23,129 nt of DNA from Clostridia bacterium (GTDB lineage Bacteria; Bacillota; Clostridia; Peptostreptococcales; Anaerovoracaceae): NCBI GenBank assembly GCA_024682015.1, contig JAIKZT010000108.1, forward strand, positions 1 through 23,129, written 5' to 3'. The position numbers were made by a program, and so were the translations under genes. Positions within the stretch are counted from its first letter, which is position 1. Every line of letters starts with the position of its first letter. Below are positions 1 to 8,376 of the stretch, piece after piece. The notes under the pieces were generated by a model, which ran no database searches, had not been told where the DNA came from, and saw nothing but the letters and a program-made list of their open reading frames with translations.

Positions 1-1331
<1,331 letters not shown>

Positions 1332-1343
1332 GTCCGCACCTCC

Positions 1344-1883
1344 TTACAGCTTTTCCACGGAAACGCGGTCGTTCGTGTATACGCAGATGTCGGAGGCGAT
1401 CTTCAGCGCCTCGCGCACGATCTGTTCCGCGTCCATGTCGGTATGGTCGTACAGCGCGTGAGCCGCCGCATAGGCGTAGTTGCCGCCAGACCCGATGGCC
1501 ACGTAGTTTTCGTCGGGCTCAATGACCTCGCCGTTGCCGGAGATGAGCAGGACGCTCTCCCTGTCAGCCGCGAGCATCATGGCTTCGAGATTGCGCGCGC
1601 CGGCGTCGCTGCGCCACAGCTGCGCTAAAGCCACGGCCGCGCGCTTCATGTTGCCGCCGTGCTCTTCCAGTTTCTTTTCGAACTTTTCCGTCAGCGAAAA
1701 AGCGTCGGCCACGGAACCAGCAAAACCCGTGATGACCGAATTCTTATAGATCTTGCGCACCTTCTTCGCGTTGTTTTTCATGATGGAGTGTTCGCCCATG
1801 GTCACCTGCCCGTCTCCGCCGATGCAGATGTCGTCGGGACTTCTCTTGACCAGGACGATGGTCGTCGCGTGAAATTGAGTCAT
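1344..1883 (-). CDS. hslV: HslV (ClpQ), peptidase subunit of the HslUV protease
   Basis: Threonine-type peptidase that forms the two-ring core of HslUV. The protein is 179 residues, normal for the family. It carries the typical GGDGQVTMG stretch, the GFAGSVADAF motif and the AIGSGGNYA motif. The mature family N-terminus TTIV is present but preceded by six residues (MTQFHA). The catalytic residue is therefore either Thr7 after propeptide removal, or Thr2 exposed by Met removal, as in the N-terminal serine arrangement described for Bacillus CodW. The start at 1883 has a GAGAGGGA ribosome site. The gene lies 36 nt after topA with no terminator in between, so topA-hslV-hslU is probably one transcript. 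Confidence 0.97.
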   Translation of the reverse strand: MTQFHATTIVLVKRSPDDICIGGDGQVTMGEHSIMKNNAKKVRKIYKNSVITGFAGSVADAFSLTEKFEKKLEEHGGNMKRAAVALAQLWRSDAGARNLEAMMLAADRESVLLISGNGEVIEPDENYVAIGSGGNYAYAAAHALYDHTDMDAEQIVREALKIASDICVYTNDRVSVEKL

Positions 1884-1919
1884 ACTATTCCCTCTCGATT
1901 TTGTGATCTCTATATATCG

Positions 1920-4007
1920 TTAATTATTTTTCTCGCTGTAATGGCACTCTTCGTTGCTGCAGACCAGCTTTCTGCCGCGCTGCACGAGCAGCTGCCCGCA
2001 CTTCGGGCACTTCTTGTTCACAGGCTTGTACCAGTAGACCTGCCCGCAATCCGGATAGCCGCTGCAGCCGTAGAACGTCTTGCCCTTGCGGCTTCTCTTG
2101 ACAACGATCTCCTTGCCGCACAGCGGGCAGGAAACGCCCGTGCCCACGACGATGTTGCGGGTATACTTGCACTCCGGATAGCCGCTGCAGGCGATGAACG
2201 AGCCGAATTTGCCGTTCTTCTTCACCAGAGGCCTTCCGCACTGCGGGCAGTTCTCGCCGATGTACTCGGGCTCGGTGACGATCTTCTCCGCCTCGGTCTT
2301 CGCCTTGGCGAGTTCATCCTTCAGATAGCCGTTGTAGTAGTCGCCGACCACCTTCTGCCACTGCAGGTCGCCCTCTTCCACTTTGTCCAGCTGTTTCTCC
2401 ATGTCCGCGGTAAAGCCCACGTCCACGAGTTCCTTAAAGTACGGCTCCATGATCAGGTACGTGATCTTGTTGCCAAGGTCTGTCGGCGACAGCGCGTTCT
2501 TCTCCTTGGCTACGTACTTTTTCGTCGTGAGCGTGTTCACGATCGTCGCGTACGTGCTCGGGCGGCCGATGCCGTTCTCCTCCATCTCGCGGATGAGGCT
2601 GGCCTCGGTGAACCGCGCAGGCGGCTGCGTGAACTTCTGTTCGCCGTTCAGGTCCGCCAGATCCAGCGCCTCCCCGGCCTGAAGAGGCGGCAGGAGCTTG
2701 TCCTTTTCCTCCTTGGCCGTATCGCGGTAGACCTTCATGTAGCCGTCGAATTTCAGGGCGGATCCCTTCGCCTTCAGCAGGTAGTCTCCGTTTTCGATCT
2801 CAGCCGCGGCGCCGCTGTAGACGGCGGGCTTCATGCGGCTTGCGACGAAGCGCGACCAGATGAGCTTGTAGAGCTTATATTCGTCGCTTTGCAGCGAATC
2901 CTTCACCGTCTCGGGATCCAGATCCATGTACGAAGGCCGGATGGCTTCATGGGCGTCCTGCGCGTTCGACGACTTGTTCGTGTACCGGTTGTTGCCCACG
3001 TATTCCTTGCCGTACGTGCCCGCGATGTACGATTTGCACGCGGCGTCCGCTTCGTCGGAGATGCGCACGGAGTCGGTACGCATGTACGTGATGAGGCCGG
3101 TCGTGCCGTGCCCTTTTACGTTGACCCCCTGATACAGCTGCTGCGCGACGGACATGGTCTTCTGCGGGCCGAAATGCAGCTTGATGGACGCGTCCTGCTG
3201 CATGGTGCTCGTCGTATACGGCGCGTAAGGCCGCTTGACCGTCTCGTAGGGTTCGAGGCTCTTCACGCGGAAATCGCCGGCTTTCAGATCCTTAAGCGCC
3301 TTGTCCGCATCGGCCTTGCTGTCCAGCTTGACCTTCTTGCCCTGGTATTCCGCCAGCGTCGCCGTAAACGTATTCTTTTTCTTCTGCGAAGCGGGAACGC
3401 CCTGCTTGCACAGGTCCGCGGTGATGACCCAGTATTCCTGCGGGTCAAACGCCTCGATCTCCTTCTCGCGGTCGCAGATGATCTTCAGCGCCGCCGACTG
3501 CACCCGGCCTGCGGAGAGCCCCCTGCCGATCTTCGTCCACAGCACGGGCGAGATCTCGTAGCCGGCGATGCGGTCCATGACCCGCCTGCCCTGCTGGGCG
3601 TTGACGAGGTTCATGTCGATGGGGCGGCTGTTCTTGATGCCCTCGAGCACGGCGCTCTTGGTGATCTCGGGGAAGACGACGCGATAGGCTCTGGCCGGGT
3701 CAATGCCCAGCAGGTCGCACAGATGCCAGGAGATGGCCTCTCCCTCGCGGTCGGGGTCCGTCGCCAGATAGACCTTATCCGCGGCCTTCGCTTCCTTCTT
3801 GATGGTGCGGATGAGGTCCGCCTTGCCCCTTACGTTGATGTATTTCGGTTCGAAATCGTGCTCCATGTCCACGCCCAGGCTGCTCTTAGGCAGGTCGCGC
3901 AGATGTCCCGCGCTCGCCACCACGTTATAGCGGCTGCCGAGGAATTTTCCTATGGTGCGGGCCTTGGACGGAGACTCCACAATGACGAGATGTTTTGCGT
4001 TTGCCAT
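1920..4007 (-). CDS. topA: DNA topoisomerase I (type IA)
   Basis: Relaxes negative supercoils by passing DNA through a transient single-strand break. The 695-residue protein has the N-terminal Toprim domain (VIVESPSKA at 8-16 and DPDREGE at 84-90 for metal binding), the active-site tyrosine in LITYMRTDSVRIS (Tyr308), and a CAP/clamp region through about residue 560. It ends with three C-terminal four-cysteine zinc ribbons: Cys pairs near 587/590 and 607/613, 627/630 and 648/654, 667/670 and 683/688. Length and order match Firmicute TopA. A promoter with a palindrome in its spacer sits directly upstream, so expression is probably set separately from the dprA genes. hslVU follow closely. No key residue is missing. 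Confidence 0.98.
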   Translation of the reverse strand: MANAKHLVIVESPSKARTIGKFLGSRYNVVASAGHLRDLPKSSLGVDMEHDFEPKYINVRGKADLIRTIKKEAKAADKVYLATDPDREGEAISWHLCDLLGIDPARAYRVVFPEITKSAVLEGIKNSRPIDMNLVNAQQGRRVMDRIAGYEISPVLWTKIGRGLSAGRVQSAALKIICDREKEIEAFDPQEYWVITADLCKQGVPASQKKKNTFTATLAEYQGKKVKLDSKADADKALKDLKAGDFRVKSLEPYETVKRPYAPYTTSTMQQDASIKLHFGPQKTMSVAQQLYQGVNVKGHGTTGLITYMRTDSVRISDEADAACKSYIAGTYGKEYVGNNRYTNKSSNAQDAHEAIRPSYMDLDPETVKDSLQSDEYKLYKLIWSRFVASRMKPAVYSGAAAEIENGDYLLKAKGSALKFDGYMKVYRDTAKEEKDKLLPPLQAGEALDLADLNGEQKFTQPPARFTEASLIREMEENGIGRPSTYATIVNTLTTKKYVAKEKNALSPTDLGNKITYLIMEPYFKELVDVGFTADMEKQLDKVEEGDLQWQKVVGDYYNGYLKDELAKAKTEAEKIVTEPEYIGENCPQCGRPLVKKNGKFGSFIACSGYPECKYTRNIVVGTGVSCPLCGKEIVVKRSRKGKTFYGCSGYPDCGQVYWYKPVNKKCPKCGQLLVQRGRKLVCSNEECHYSEKNN

Positions 4008-4040
4008 GATGATCCTCTCAGAATAAATAATACGTTCTCT

Positions 4041-4069
4041 ATGTTACATTCTAATGTAGGAAATGTAAA
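4041..4069 (-). promoter_or_regulatory. topA promoter containing a 14-bp palindrome
   Basis: Reading the minus strand, a -35 element TTTACA (4064-4069) and a -10 element TAACAT (4041-4046) are separated by exactly 17 bp, about 35 bp before the topA ATG. The spacer and -10 edge hold a perfect inverted repeat, TACATT-AG-AATGTA (4045-4058), which is placed like a repressor operator. No regulator is identified. Confidence 0.6.
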
Positions 4070-4100
4070 GAACCAATGTTGGCCGGCCCGGAAAGAGCCA

Positions 4101-5189
4101 CTAACTCTGCACGTAGACCTGCGTGCCGGACAGCTTCAGCAGTCCCTTTAGTTCCAGACAGATGAGCAGGGAGGATGCATCGGCGGCAGGCATGCCGCAA
4201 CCTGCCAGGATGTACTCCCGGGAGGTGCTGCCGCAGCTGCGCACGTAGTTCAGCAGCCCGGACTCCGCTTCGGACAGTCCAGCCTTCACCTCGTCCGCCG
4301 CATCCTGCAAGCCCAGCAGTTCGATGAGCCCGCCCAGGGAAGTGATGGGCGGCACGCCTTCCGAGATCAGCAGGTTCGTTCCCGCACTGCCGGGCTGGTT
4401 GATGTTGCCAGGGAGCGCGAACACGTTCCTCCCCTGCTCCGCCGCCAGCCCCGCCGTGATCAGCGAGCCGCTGCGCACGGCGCCCTCTGCCACGACGCAG
4501 CTCTCGGAAAGCCCGGAGATGATGCGGTTTCGCACCGGGAAATACTCGGGCCGGCCGCTCTCCTCAAATGCGTATTCCGAAAGGAGCAGCCCCTTTTCAG
4601 CGATCCGTCCGCACAGTCCCTGGTTCGACTTCGGAAAGCACACGTCCAGCCCGGTGCCGAACACGGCGATGGTCTTGCCATCAGCTGCGAGGCATCCCTC
4701 GTGAGCCGCCGAATCGACGCCTTCTGCCATGCCGGACACGATGGTGATCCCCAGGCGCGCCAGCCGCCTGGCGATCTCCGCCGCAGCCCACCTGCCGTAG
4801 GGAGAGGCCCTTCTCGTGCCCACGATGGCCACGCAGCGCGTCTTCAGCAGCGTAACGTCTCCCCTGCCGAACAAGGCGATCGGCGGGTCCTTGATGGTCT
4901 TGAGCAGCGAGGGATAGGCGGGCGAACACAGCGGAATGACGTGGCTTCCGCTCCGGGCCGCCCTGGTGATGGCGCGGTCAGCAGGCAAAAGATCCCGCTC
5001 CAGCAGCCTGCGCAGGCCCTGTCCGAAGCGGTGACCCTCCGTCACCTGCCGAAACGCCTGAATGATGTCGCCTTCCGGGGCTTCAAACAGCGCCCGCGGC
5101 CCGCCGAACAGGCGCATGAGCGACAGCTTGACGTCCGATGAGATCCCCGCAACAAGGCTGAGCCATACGTAATAGATGTATTCTTCCAT
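4101..5189 (-). CDS. dprA: DNA-processing protein DprA (Smf)
   Basis: Single-strand DNA-binding protein that hands incoming DNA to RecA during transformation. The 362-residue protein has an N-terminal helical region (about 1-70) and then the Rossmann-like SMF domain. That domain shows VAIVGTRRASPYG (120-132), ITIVSGMAEGVDSAAHE (148-164), AVFGTGLDVCFP (175-186), FPVRNRIISGLS (217-228) and the SGSLITAGLAAEQGR loop (240-254). A C-terminal winged-helix-like segment follows (about 300-362). The start at 5189 has an AAGGGG site. It lies 15 nt after comM, so the two DNA-uptake-associated genes form an operon. dprA is also widespread in bacteria with no known natural competence, so its presence alone does not prove transformability. 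Confidence 0.97.
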   Translation of the reverse strand: MEEYIYYVWLSLVAGISSDVKLSLMRLFGGPRALFEAPEGDIIQAFRQVTEGHRFGQGLRRLLERDLLPADRAITRAARSGSHVIPLCSPAYPSLLKTIKDPPIALFGRGDVTLLKTRCVAIVGTRRASPYGRWAAAEIARRLARLGITIVSGMAEGVDSAAHEGCLAADGKTIAVFGTGLDVCFPKSNQGLCGRIAEKGLLLSEYAFEESGRPEYFPVRNRIISGLSESCVVAEGAVRSGSLITAGLAAEQGRNVFALPGNINQPGSAGTNLLISEGVPPITSLGGLIELLGLQDAADEVKAGLSEAESGLLNYVRSCGSTSREYILAGCGMPAADASSLLICLELKGLLKLSGTQVYVQS

Positions 5190-5204
5190 GTCGATACCCC
5201 TTTT

Positions 5205-6734
5205 CTATTGAAAATACTTCTCCGGCAGGCGATACCCCAGCGCTTCGAGCAGGTGTTCCTGCCCGATCGCGGCGCTGCCGGCCAGATCCGCGATGGTCCG
5301 GGCGACCTTCAGCACCCGGTGATACGATCTCGCCGAGAGCGAATACCGGCTAAAGGCGGCCTCCATGATAGTCTCGCACGCGCTGTCCAGCCGGCAGAAC
5401 CGCCCGATCTGCAGCGGCGTAAGCTCCGCGTTGGAACGGATGCGAAGCCCCCGGTAGCGCTCCTCCTGCAAAAGGCGCGCAGCCTCCACGCCCTTTCGAA
5501 GCTCTGCGGAGCTGACCGACGGAGGCGCGTTTTCCGCGGACACCTCCGCGTAGCTGCTCCGCTCGAGCGCTACGTGGATGTCGATGCGGTCCAGCAGCGG
5601 CCCAGACACGCGCCCTACGTACTTGCGGCGATCGCTTTCCGAACAGGTGCAGGGCTTTACCGGGTCCCCGAAGTAGCCGCAGCGGCAGGGATTCATCGCA
5701 GCCACGAGCATGAAGCGCGCGGGATAGGTGCATCGTCCGGACGCGCGGGAGATCGTGATCTCACCGTCTTCCATGGGCTGCCGCAGAACCTCCAGCGTGT
5801 GCGCCGAGAACTCGGGCAATTCGTCGAGGAACAGCACGCCCCGGTGAGCCAGCGAGACCTCGCCAGGCCTTGGGACGGTCCCTCCCCCCGCCAGCGCCGC
5901 TGACGACATGCCGTGGTGCGGCGCGCGAAACGGCCTGTACGTGATGAGCGGGCAGCCCTCCTTCAGTTCGCCTGCCACGCTGTAGATCTGGGTCACTTCC
6001 AGCTGCTCTGCGTAGGACAGCGGCGGCAGGATGCCGGCGAGGCGCTTGCCCACCATGCTCTTGCCCACGCCGGGCGGCCCGATCATCAGCATGCCGTGGC
6101 TTCCCGCCGCAGCCACCTGCGCCGCGCGCTTGACGGCCTGCTGCCCCCGTATGTCGGAAAAGTCGGCCAATACGGGCATGGCCTCCTGTGTGCCGGCTGG
6201 CGCCTGTGCATCCAGTTCCTCGAATCCGCAGAGCCAGTCCGCTGCCTGCTGCAGGCTCGCTGCCGCAAGGACGTCTACGCCCTTCACGAGCGCAGCCTCG
6301 GCCGCATTGGCAGGAGGCACGATGACCCGCCTGACGCCGGTCTTCTGCAGGCCGATCACCATGGGCAGCACGCCTTCCGCGCCGGAGATGCGTCCGTCCA
6401 GCGTCAGTTCCCCCAGAAAGGCCGTCTCCTCCAGGTCACGCTTGGGATCCAGCAGGCCTGAAGCCAGCAGCACTCCGATGGCGATGGGCAGATCGAAATG
6501 GCTGCCCTCCTTTTTCTTGTTGGCCGGGGTCAGATTGACCGTGATGCGCTTGTCCGGAAACGCGTATCCGCTGTTGAGAATGGCGGAATGGATGCGCTCT
6601 TTCGCTTCCCGGATCGACTGATTCGCCAGTCCCACGACCGTAAAGCCCGGCAGGCCGTTCTCCACGTCCACCTCCACCCCGGTCACCTCTCCGGCGATGC
6701 CGTACAGGCAGGCCGTTAACACTCTTGCGTACAT
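5205..6734 (-). CDS. comM: ComM/YifB-family AAA+ ATPase (Mg-chelatase-like)
   Basis: Family of hexameric helicases; ComM of Vibrio and Haemophilus promotes branch migration during recombination of transforming DNA. The 509-residue protein has the N-terminal ChlI-like fold (VDVENGLPGFTVVGL at about 22-36). The AAA+ core follows, with Walker A GPPGVGKS (219-226) and Walker B GVLFLDELPEF (about 297-307). A cysteine cluster, NPCRCGYFGDPVKPCTC, matches the family's metal-binding insert, and the C-terminal Mg-chelatase lid domain is complete. The start at 6734 has a GAGGAG site. It is transcribed from its own promoter (6798-6826) and followed closely by dprA. Firmicute members are often called YifB; the symbol comM is by homology, not proof of function. 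Confidence 0.95.
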   Translation of the reverse strand: MYARVLTACLYGIAGEVTGVEVDVENGLPGFTVVGLANQSIREAKERIHSAILNSGYAFPDKRITVNLTPANKKKEGSHFDLPIAIGVLLASGLLDPKRDLEETAFLGELTLDGRISGAEGVLPMVIGLQKTGVRRVIVPPANAAEAALVKGVDVLAAASLQQAADWLCGFEELDAQAPAGTQEAMPVLADFSDIRGQQAVKRAAQVAAAGSHGMLMIGPPGVGKSMVGKRLAGILPPLSYAEQLEVTQIYSVAGELKEGCPLITYRPFRAPHHGMSSAALAGGGTVPRPGEVSLAHRGVLFLDELPEFSAHTLEVLRQPMEDGEITISRASGRCTYPARFMLVAAMNPCRCGYFGDPVKPCTCSESDRRKYVGRVSGPLLDRIDIHVALERSSYAEVSAENAPPSVSSAELRKGVEAARLLQEERYRGLRIRSNAELTPLQIGRFCRLDSACETIMEAAFSRYSLSARSYHRVLKVARTIADLAGSAAIGQEHLLEALGYRLPEKYFQ

Positions 6735-6797
6735 GATATCTCCTCAATGAAATTTCCAATTACAATTCTTTTACCATAACAGTTATATATTGCCATT

Positions 6798-6826
6798 ATC
6801 ATACACCGGTAGCAGCCAATTGTAAA
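6798..6826 (-). promoter_or_regulatory. Promoter of comM-dprA
   Basis: On the minus strand, TTTACA (6821-6826) and TATGAT (6798-6803) are spaced 17 bp apart, about 65 nt upstream of the comM ATG. The match to a vegetative sigma factor promoter is good. The leader between -10 and ATG is AT-rich and otherwise featureless. Confidence 0.6.
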
Positions 6827-6835
6827 CCCATTTTT

Positions 6836-6872
6836 TGCATAAAGAAGCAGGGATAGTTATTCTATCCCTGCT
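6836..6872 (-). terminator. Terminator after proC
   Basis: A perfect 11-bp inverted repeat (6846-6856 with 6862-6872) encloses a 5-nt loop. On the minus strand it is followed by the T-rich stretch TTCTTTATGC. It lies about 60 nt downstream of the proC stop and separates proC from the comM promoter. The T-tract is interrupted, so its efficiency may be moderate. Confidence 0.65.
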
Positions 6873-6933
6873 CAATTAAAGCGCATTTATAAACAGAAAG
6901 GTCTACAAGCCCGCCAAAGAGGCTGGCAAAGCC

Positions 6934-7752
6934 TTATTCCACCTTATACTTCTCCGCCATCTTCTCCGCTTTTTGCACCGCGTTCCAGACCGCATCCATG
7001 CACAGGTTCGTGAAGTTGCCTTCTTCAAGCGTCTTGAACTGCTCGATGCCGACCCCGCCGGGCGTCGCCATGCGATCCACGATCTGCAGCGGATAGTCGC
7101 CGGTATCGCGCAGCGTCAGGCCCGCGCCGATGATGTTCTCATATACGATCTTCTTGCTCTGTTCCAGCGGAAAACCGCTGTAAACGCCGCCTTCGATCAT
7201 GCCGTAGATGAACTTATACACCATGAGCGGCCCGGAAGTCGCGAAGCCCGTCCACGCGTTGAACAGCTTCTCTTCCACGTACATCGTCTGGCCGATCGCG
7301 TTGCCGATCTCCTCAAGGGCAGCCTTGTCCTCTTCCGTGCAGGCCGCGTTCGCGCACAGCGCCGAATAGCCGTGCTGCGCCTGGATCAGCGTATTGGGCA
7401 TGAGCCGCGCGATCTTCCCTTCGCCGATGACGCCCGCAATCGTGCTGATCAGCGTGGAACTGACGATGGAGATGGTCAGCAGGCTTTCCTTCTTTTCCGC
7501 CTCCTTGATCCAGCGTATCTGGCCCATATCCTGCGGACGGACGGCTAAGAGCATGATGTCCGCATCCGCCAGCCCCGAGGCCGGATCCGGCGTGGAGATC
7601 ACGCCGTATTTTTCGATCATGTAGTCCATGCGCGGTTCGGATACGTCGTAGATCGTGATCTGGTAAGGCTCAAAGACCTTGTTCATCAGCAGGCCGCCTA
7701 TGATGCCCTCGGCCATGTTGCCGGCGCCTAAAAAGAAGATTTGTTTATCCAT
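6934..7752 (-). CDS. proC: Pyrroline-5-carboxylate reductase-like protein
   Basis: NAD(P)H-dependent reduction of 1-pyrroline-5-carboxylate to proline, or the reverse in some fermenters. The protein is 272 residues from the ATG at 7752, which has AAGGAGGAG directly upstream overlapping the yraN stop; the same frame extends further upstream but only as antisense-like sequence. It has an N-terminal Rossmann motif FFLGAGNMAEGIIGG (residues 6-20), a LAVRPQD stretch, RLMPNTL, and the C-terminal family signature in a variant form: TSGPLMVYKF where SGSGPAY is usual, and ATPGGVGIEQFKTLEEG where TSPGGT is usual. The fold and family are clear. The divergent C-terminal motifs leave open a related substrate. 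It sits 11 nt after yraN. Confidence 0.85.
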   Translation of the reverse strand: MDKQIFFLGAGNMAEGIIGGLLMNKVFEPYQITIYDVSEPRMDYMIEKYGVISTPDPASGLADADIMLLAVRPQDMGQIRWIKEAEKKESLLTISIVSSTLISTIAGVIGEGKIARLMPNTLIQAQHGYSALCANAACTEEDKAALEEIGNAIGQTMYVEEKLFNAWTGFATSGPLMVYKFIYGMIEGGVYSGFPLEQSKKIVYENIIGAGLTLRDTGDYPLQIVDRMATPGGVGIEQFKTLEEGNFTNLCMDAVWNAVQKAEKMAEKYKVE

Positions 7753-7763
7753 AATGCTCCTCC

Positions 7764-8153
7764 TTATGATCCAAGCGAAAATGCGTTCGGGGTATGCCGC
7801 ACGTACGTGCCGCTTTCGGTATACAGCACCTCGACGATATCCATGCGCGGCGACAGGTGACCCAGCCGACTCTTGTGCATCTTGCAGTAAACTTGCGCGC
7901 ATCGCACGAGTTTCCACTGCTTGCGCCTGTCCACCGCGTCGCGGGGCATGCCGTAGTCCGTGCGCGTACGGGCTTTGACCTCCGCGAACGCAAGGGTCTG
8001 CGCATCGCACGCCACGATATCCACCTCTCCTATTTTACACCGAAAGTTGCGTTCAAGGATAGTGTATCCCTTCTTTTCGAGATACGCGCAGGCGATATCT
8101 TCGCCCTTTTGCCCCCGTTTCTTTCTGATCCTGTCTTGTTCTTTGGTATCCAT
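7764..8153 (-). CDS. YraN family (UPF0102) endonuclease-like protein
   Basis: Small protein of the predicted-nuclease UPF0102/YraN family; its cellular role is not established. The likely start is the ATG at 8153, giving 129 residues. The conserved N-terminal half is visible: RGQKGEDIACAYLEKKGY, then LERNFRCKIGEVDIVACD, then LAFAEVKART. The E-x-D and E-V-K residues are the restriction-endonuclease-like catalytic set. A longer reading from a TTG at 8189 is possible, but that TTG coincides with a -35-like TTGACA. No Shine-Dalgarno sequence precedes 8153. yraN commonly lies near comM, dprA and topA in Firmicutes, as it does here; proC follows at 11 nt. Confidence 0.88.
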   Translation of the reverse strand: MDTKEQDRIRKKRGQKGEDIACAYLEKKGYTILERNFRCKIGEVDIVACDAQTLAFAEVKARTRTDYGMPRDAVDRRKQWKLVRCAQVYCKMHKSRLGHLSPRMDIVEVLYTESGTYVRHTPNAFSLGS

Positions 8154-8160
8154 ATGGTAT

Positions 8161-8189
8161 ATATTGCCATATAATGTCTTTATTGTCAA
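8161..8189 (-). promoter_or_regulatory. Candidate promoter of yraN-proC
   Basis: Minus strand: a perfect TTGACA (8184-8189), then 17 bp, then a weak -10 CAATAT (8161-8166). Alternative -10 readings such as TATATA lie 2-3 bp further on. Either choice puts the transcription start within a few bases of the ATG at 8153, implying a very short or absent leader. Confidence 0.4.
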
Positions 8190-8228
8190 TCATATTCCGC
8201 CCAGGAGCCCCTCATTTTTTATATGCAT

Positions 8229-8253
8229 AAAAAGGCTGCCCCGAAGGACAGCC
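8229..8253 (-). terminator. Terminator of the NSS transporter operon
   Basis: On the minus strand, GGCTGTCC-TTCG-GGGCAGCC forms an 8-bp stem (one G-T pair) with a UUCG tetraloop, followed by five T. It starts 18 nt after the stop codon of the 31-residue gene. Confidence 0.85.
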
Positions 8254-8270
8254 CGGCCTGCAATTGCCAA

Positions 8271-8366
8271 TCACTTTTTTGAATTCTTTATCATCTTATA
8301 GACCACTACGCCCGTGGCGCCCCAGGTGAGCGCCAGGCAGAGGATCATCGAAAACACCCATCCCAT
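8271..8366 (-). CDS. MetS-type small subunit of the NSS amino-acid transporter
   Basis: A 31-codon gene. It starts with ATG at 8366 after an AGGAGG site that overlaps the transporter stop codon, and ends at TGA 8271-8273 just before a good terminator. The peptide begins MGWVFSMILCLALTWGATG, continues with a VVVY stretch as one predicted membrane helix (about residues 3-23), and ends in a lysine-rich tail, KMIKNSKK. Size, single helix, basic tail and position directly behind an NSS transporter match the small subunits first described as MetS of the MetP/MetS methionine-alanine importer of Corynebacterium. Conservation was not tested. The alternative is a chance frame, which the ribosome site, spacing and composition make unlikely. 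Confidence 0.8.
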   Translation of the reverse strand: MGWVFSMILCLALTWGATGVVVYKMIKNSKK

Positions 8367-8376
8367 GGCAAGCCTC

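Noticed and set aside
1659..4151. An 830-codon plus-strand open frame opposite topA.
   Set aside because: It mirrors the topA codons, with low-complexity Leu/Arg/Val/His composition, and crosses the hslV-topA gap without any gene-like features.
7753..8010. A longer ProC starting at 8010.
   Set aside because: The extension is out-of-frame yraN sequence; ATG 7752 has a perfect ribosome site and starts at the Rossmann motif.
8154..8189. TTG start at 8189 for yraN, adding 12 residues.
   Set aside because: The extra residues do not match the family and the TTG is part of a TTGACA promoter element; ATG 8153 is preferred although it lacks a ribosome site.
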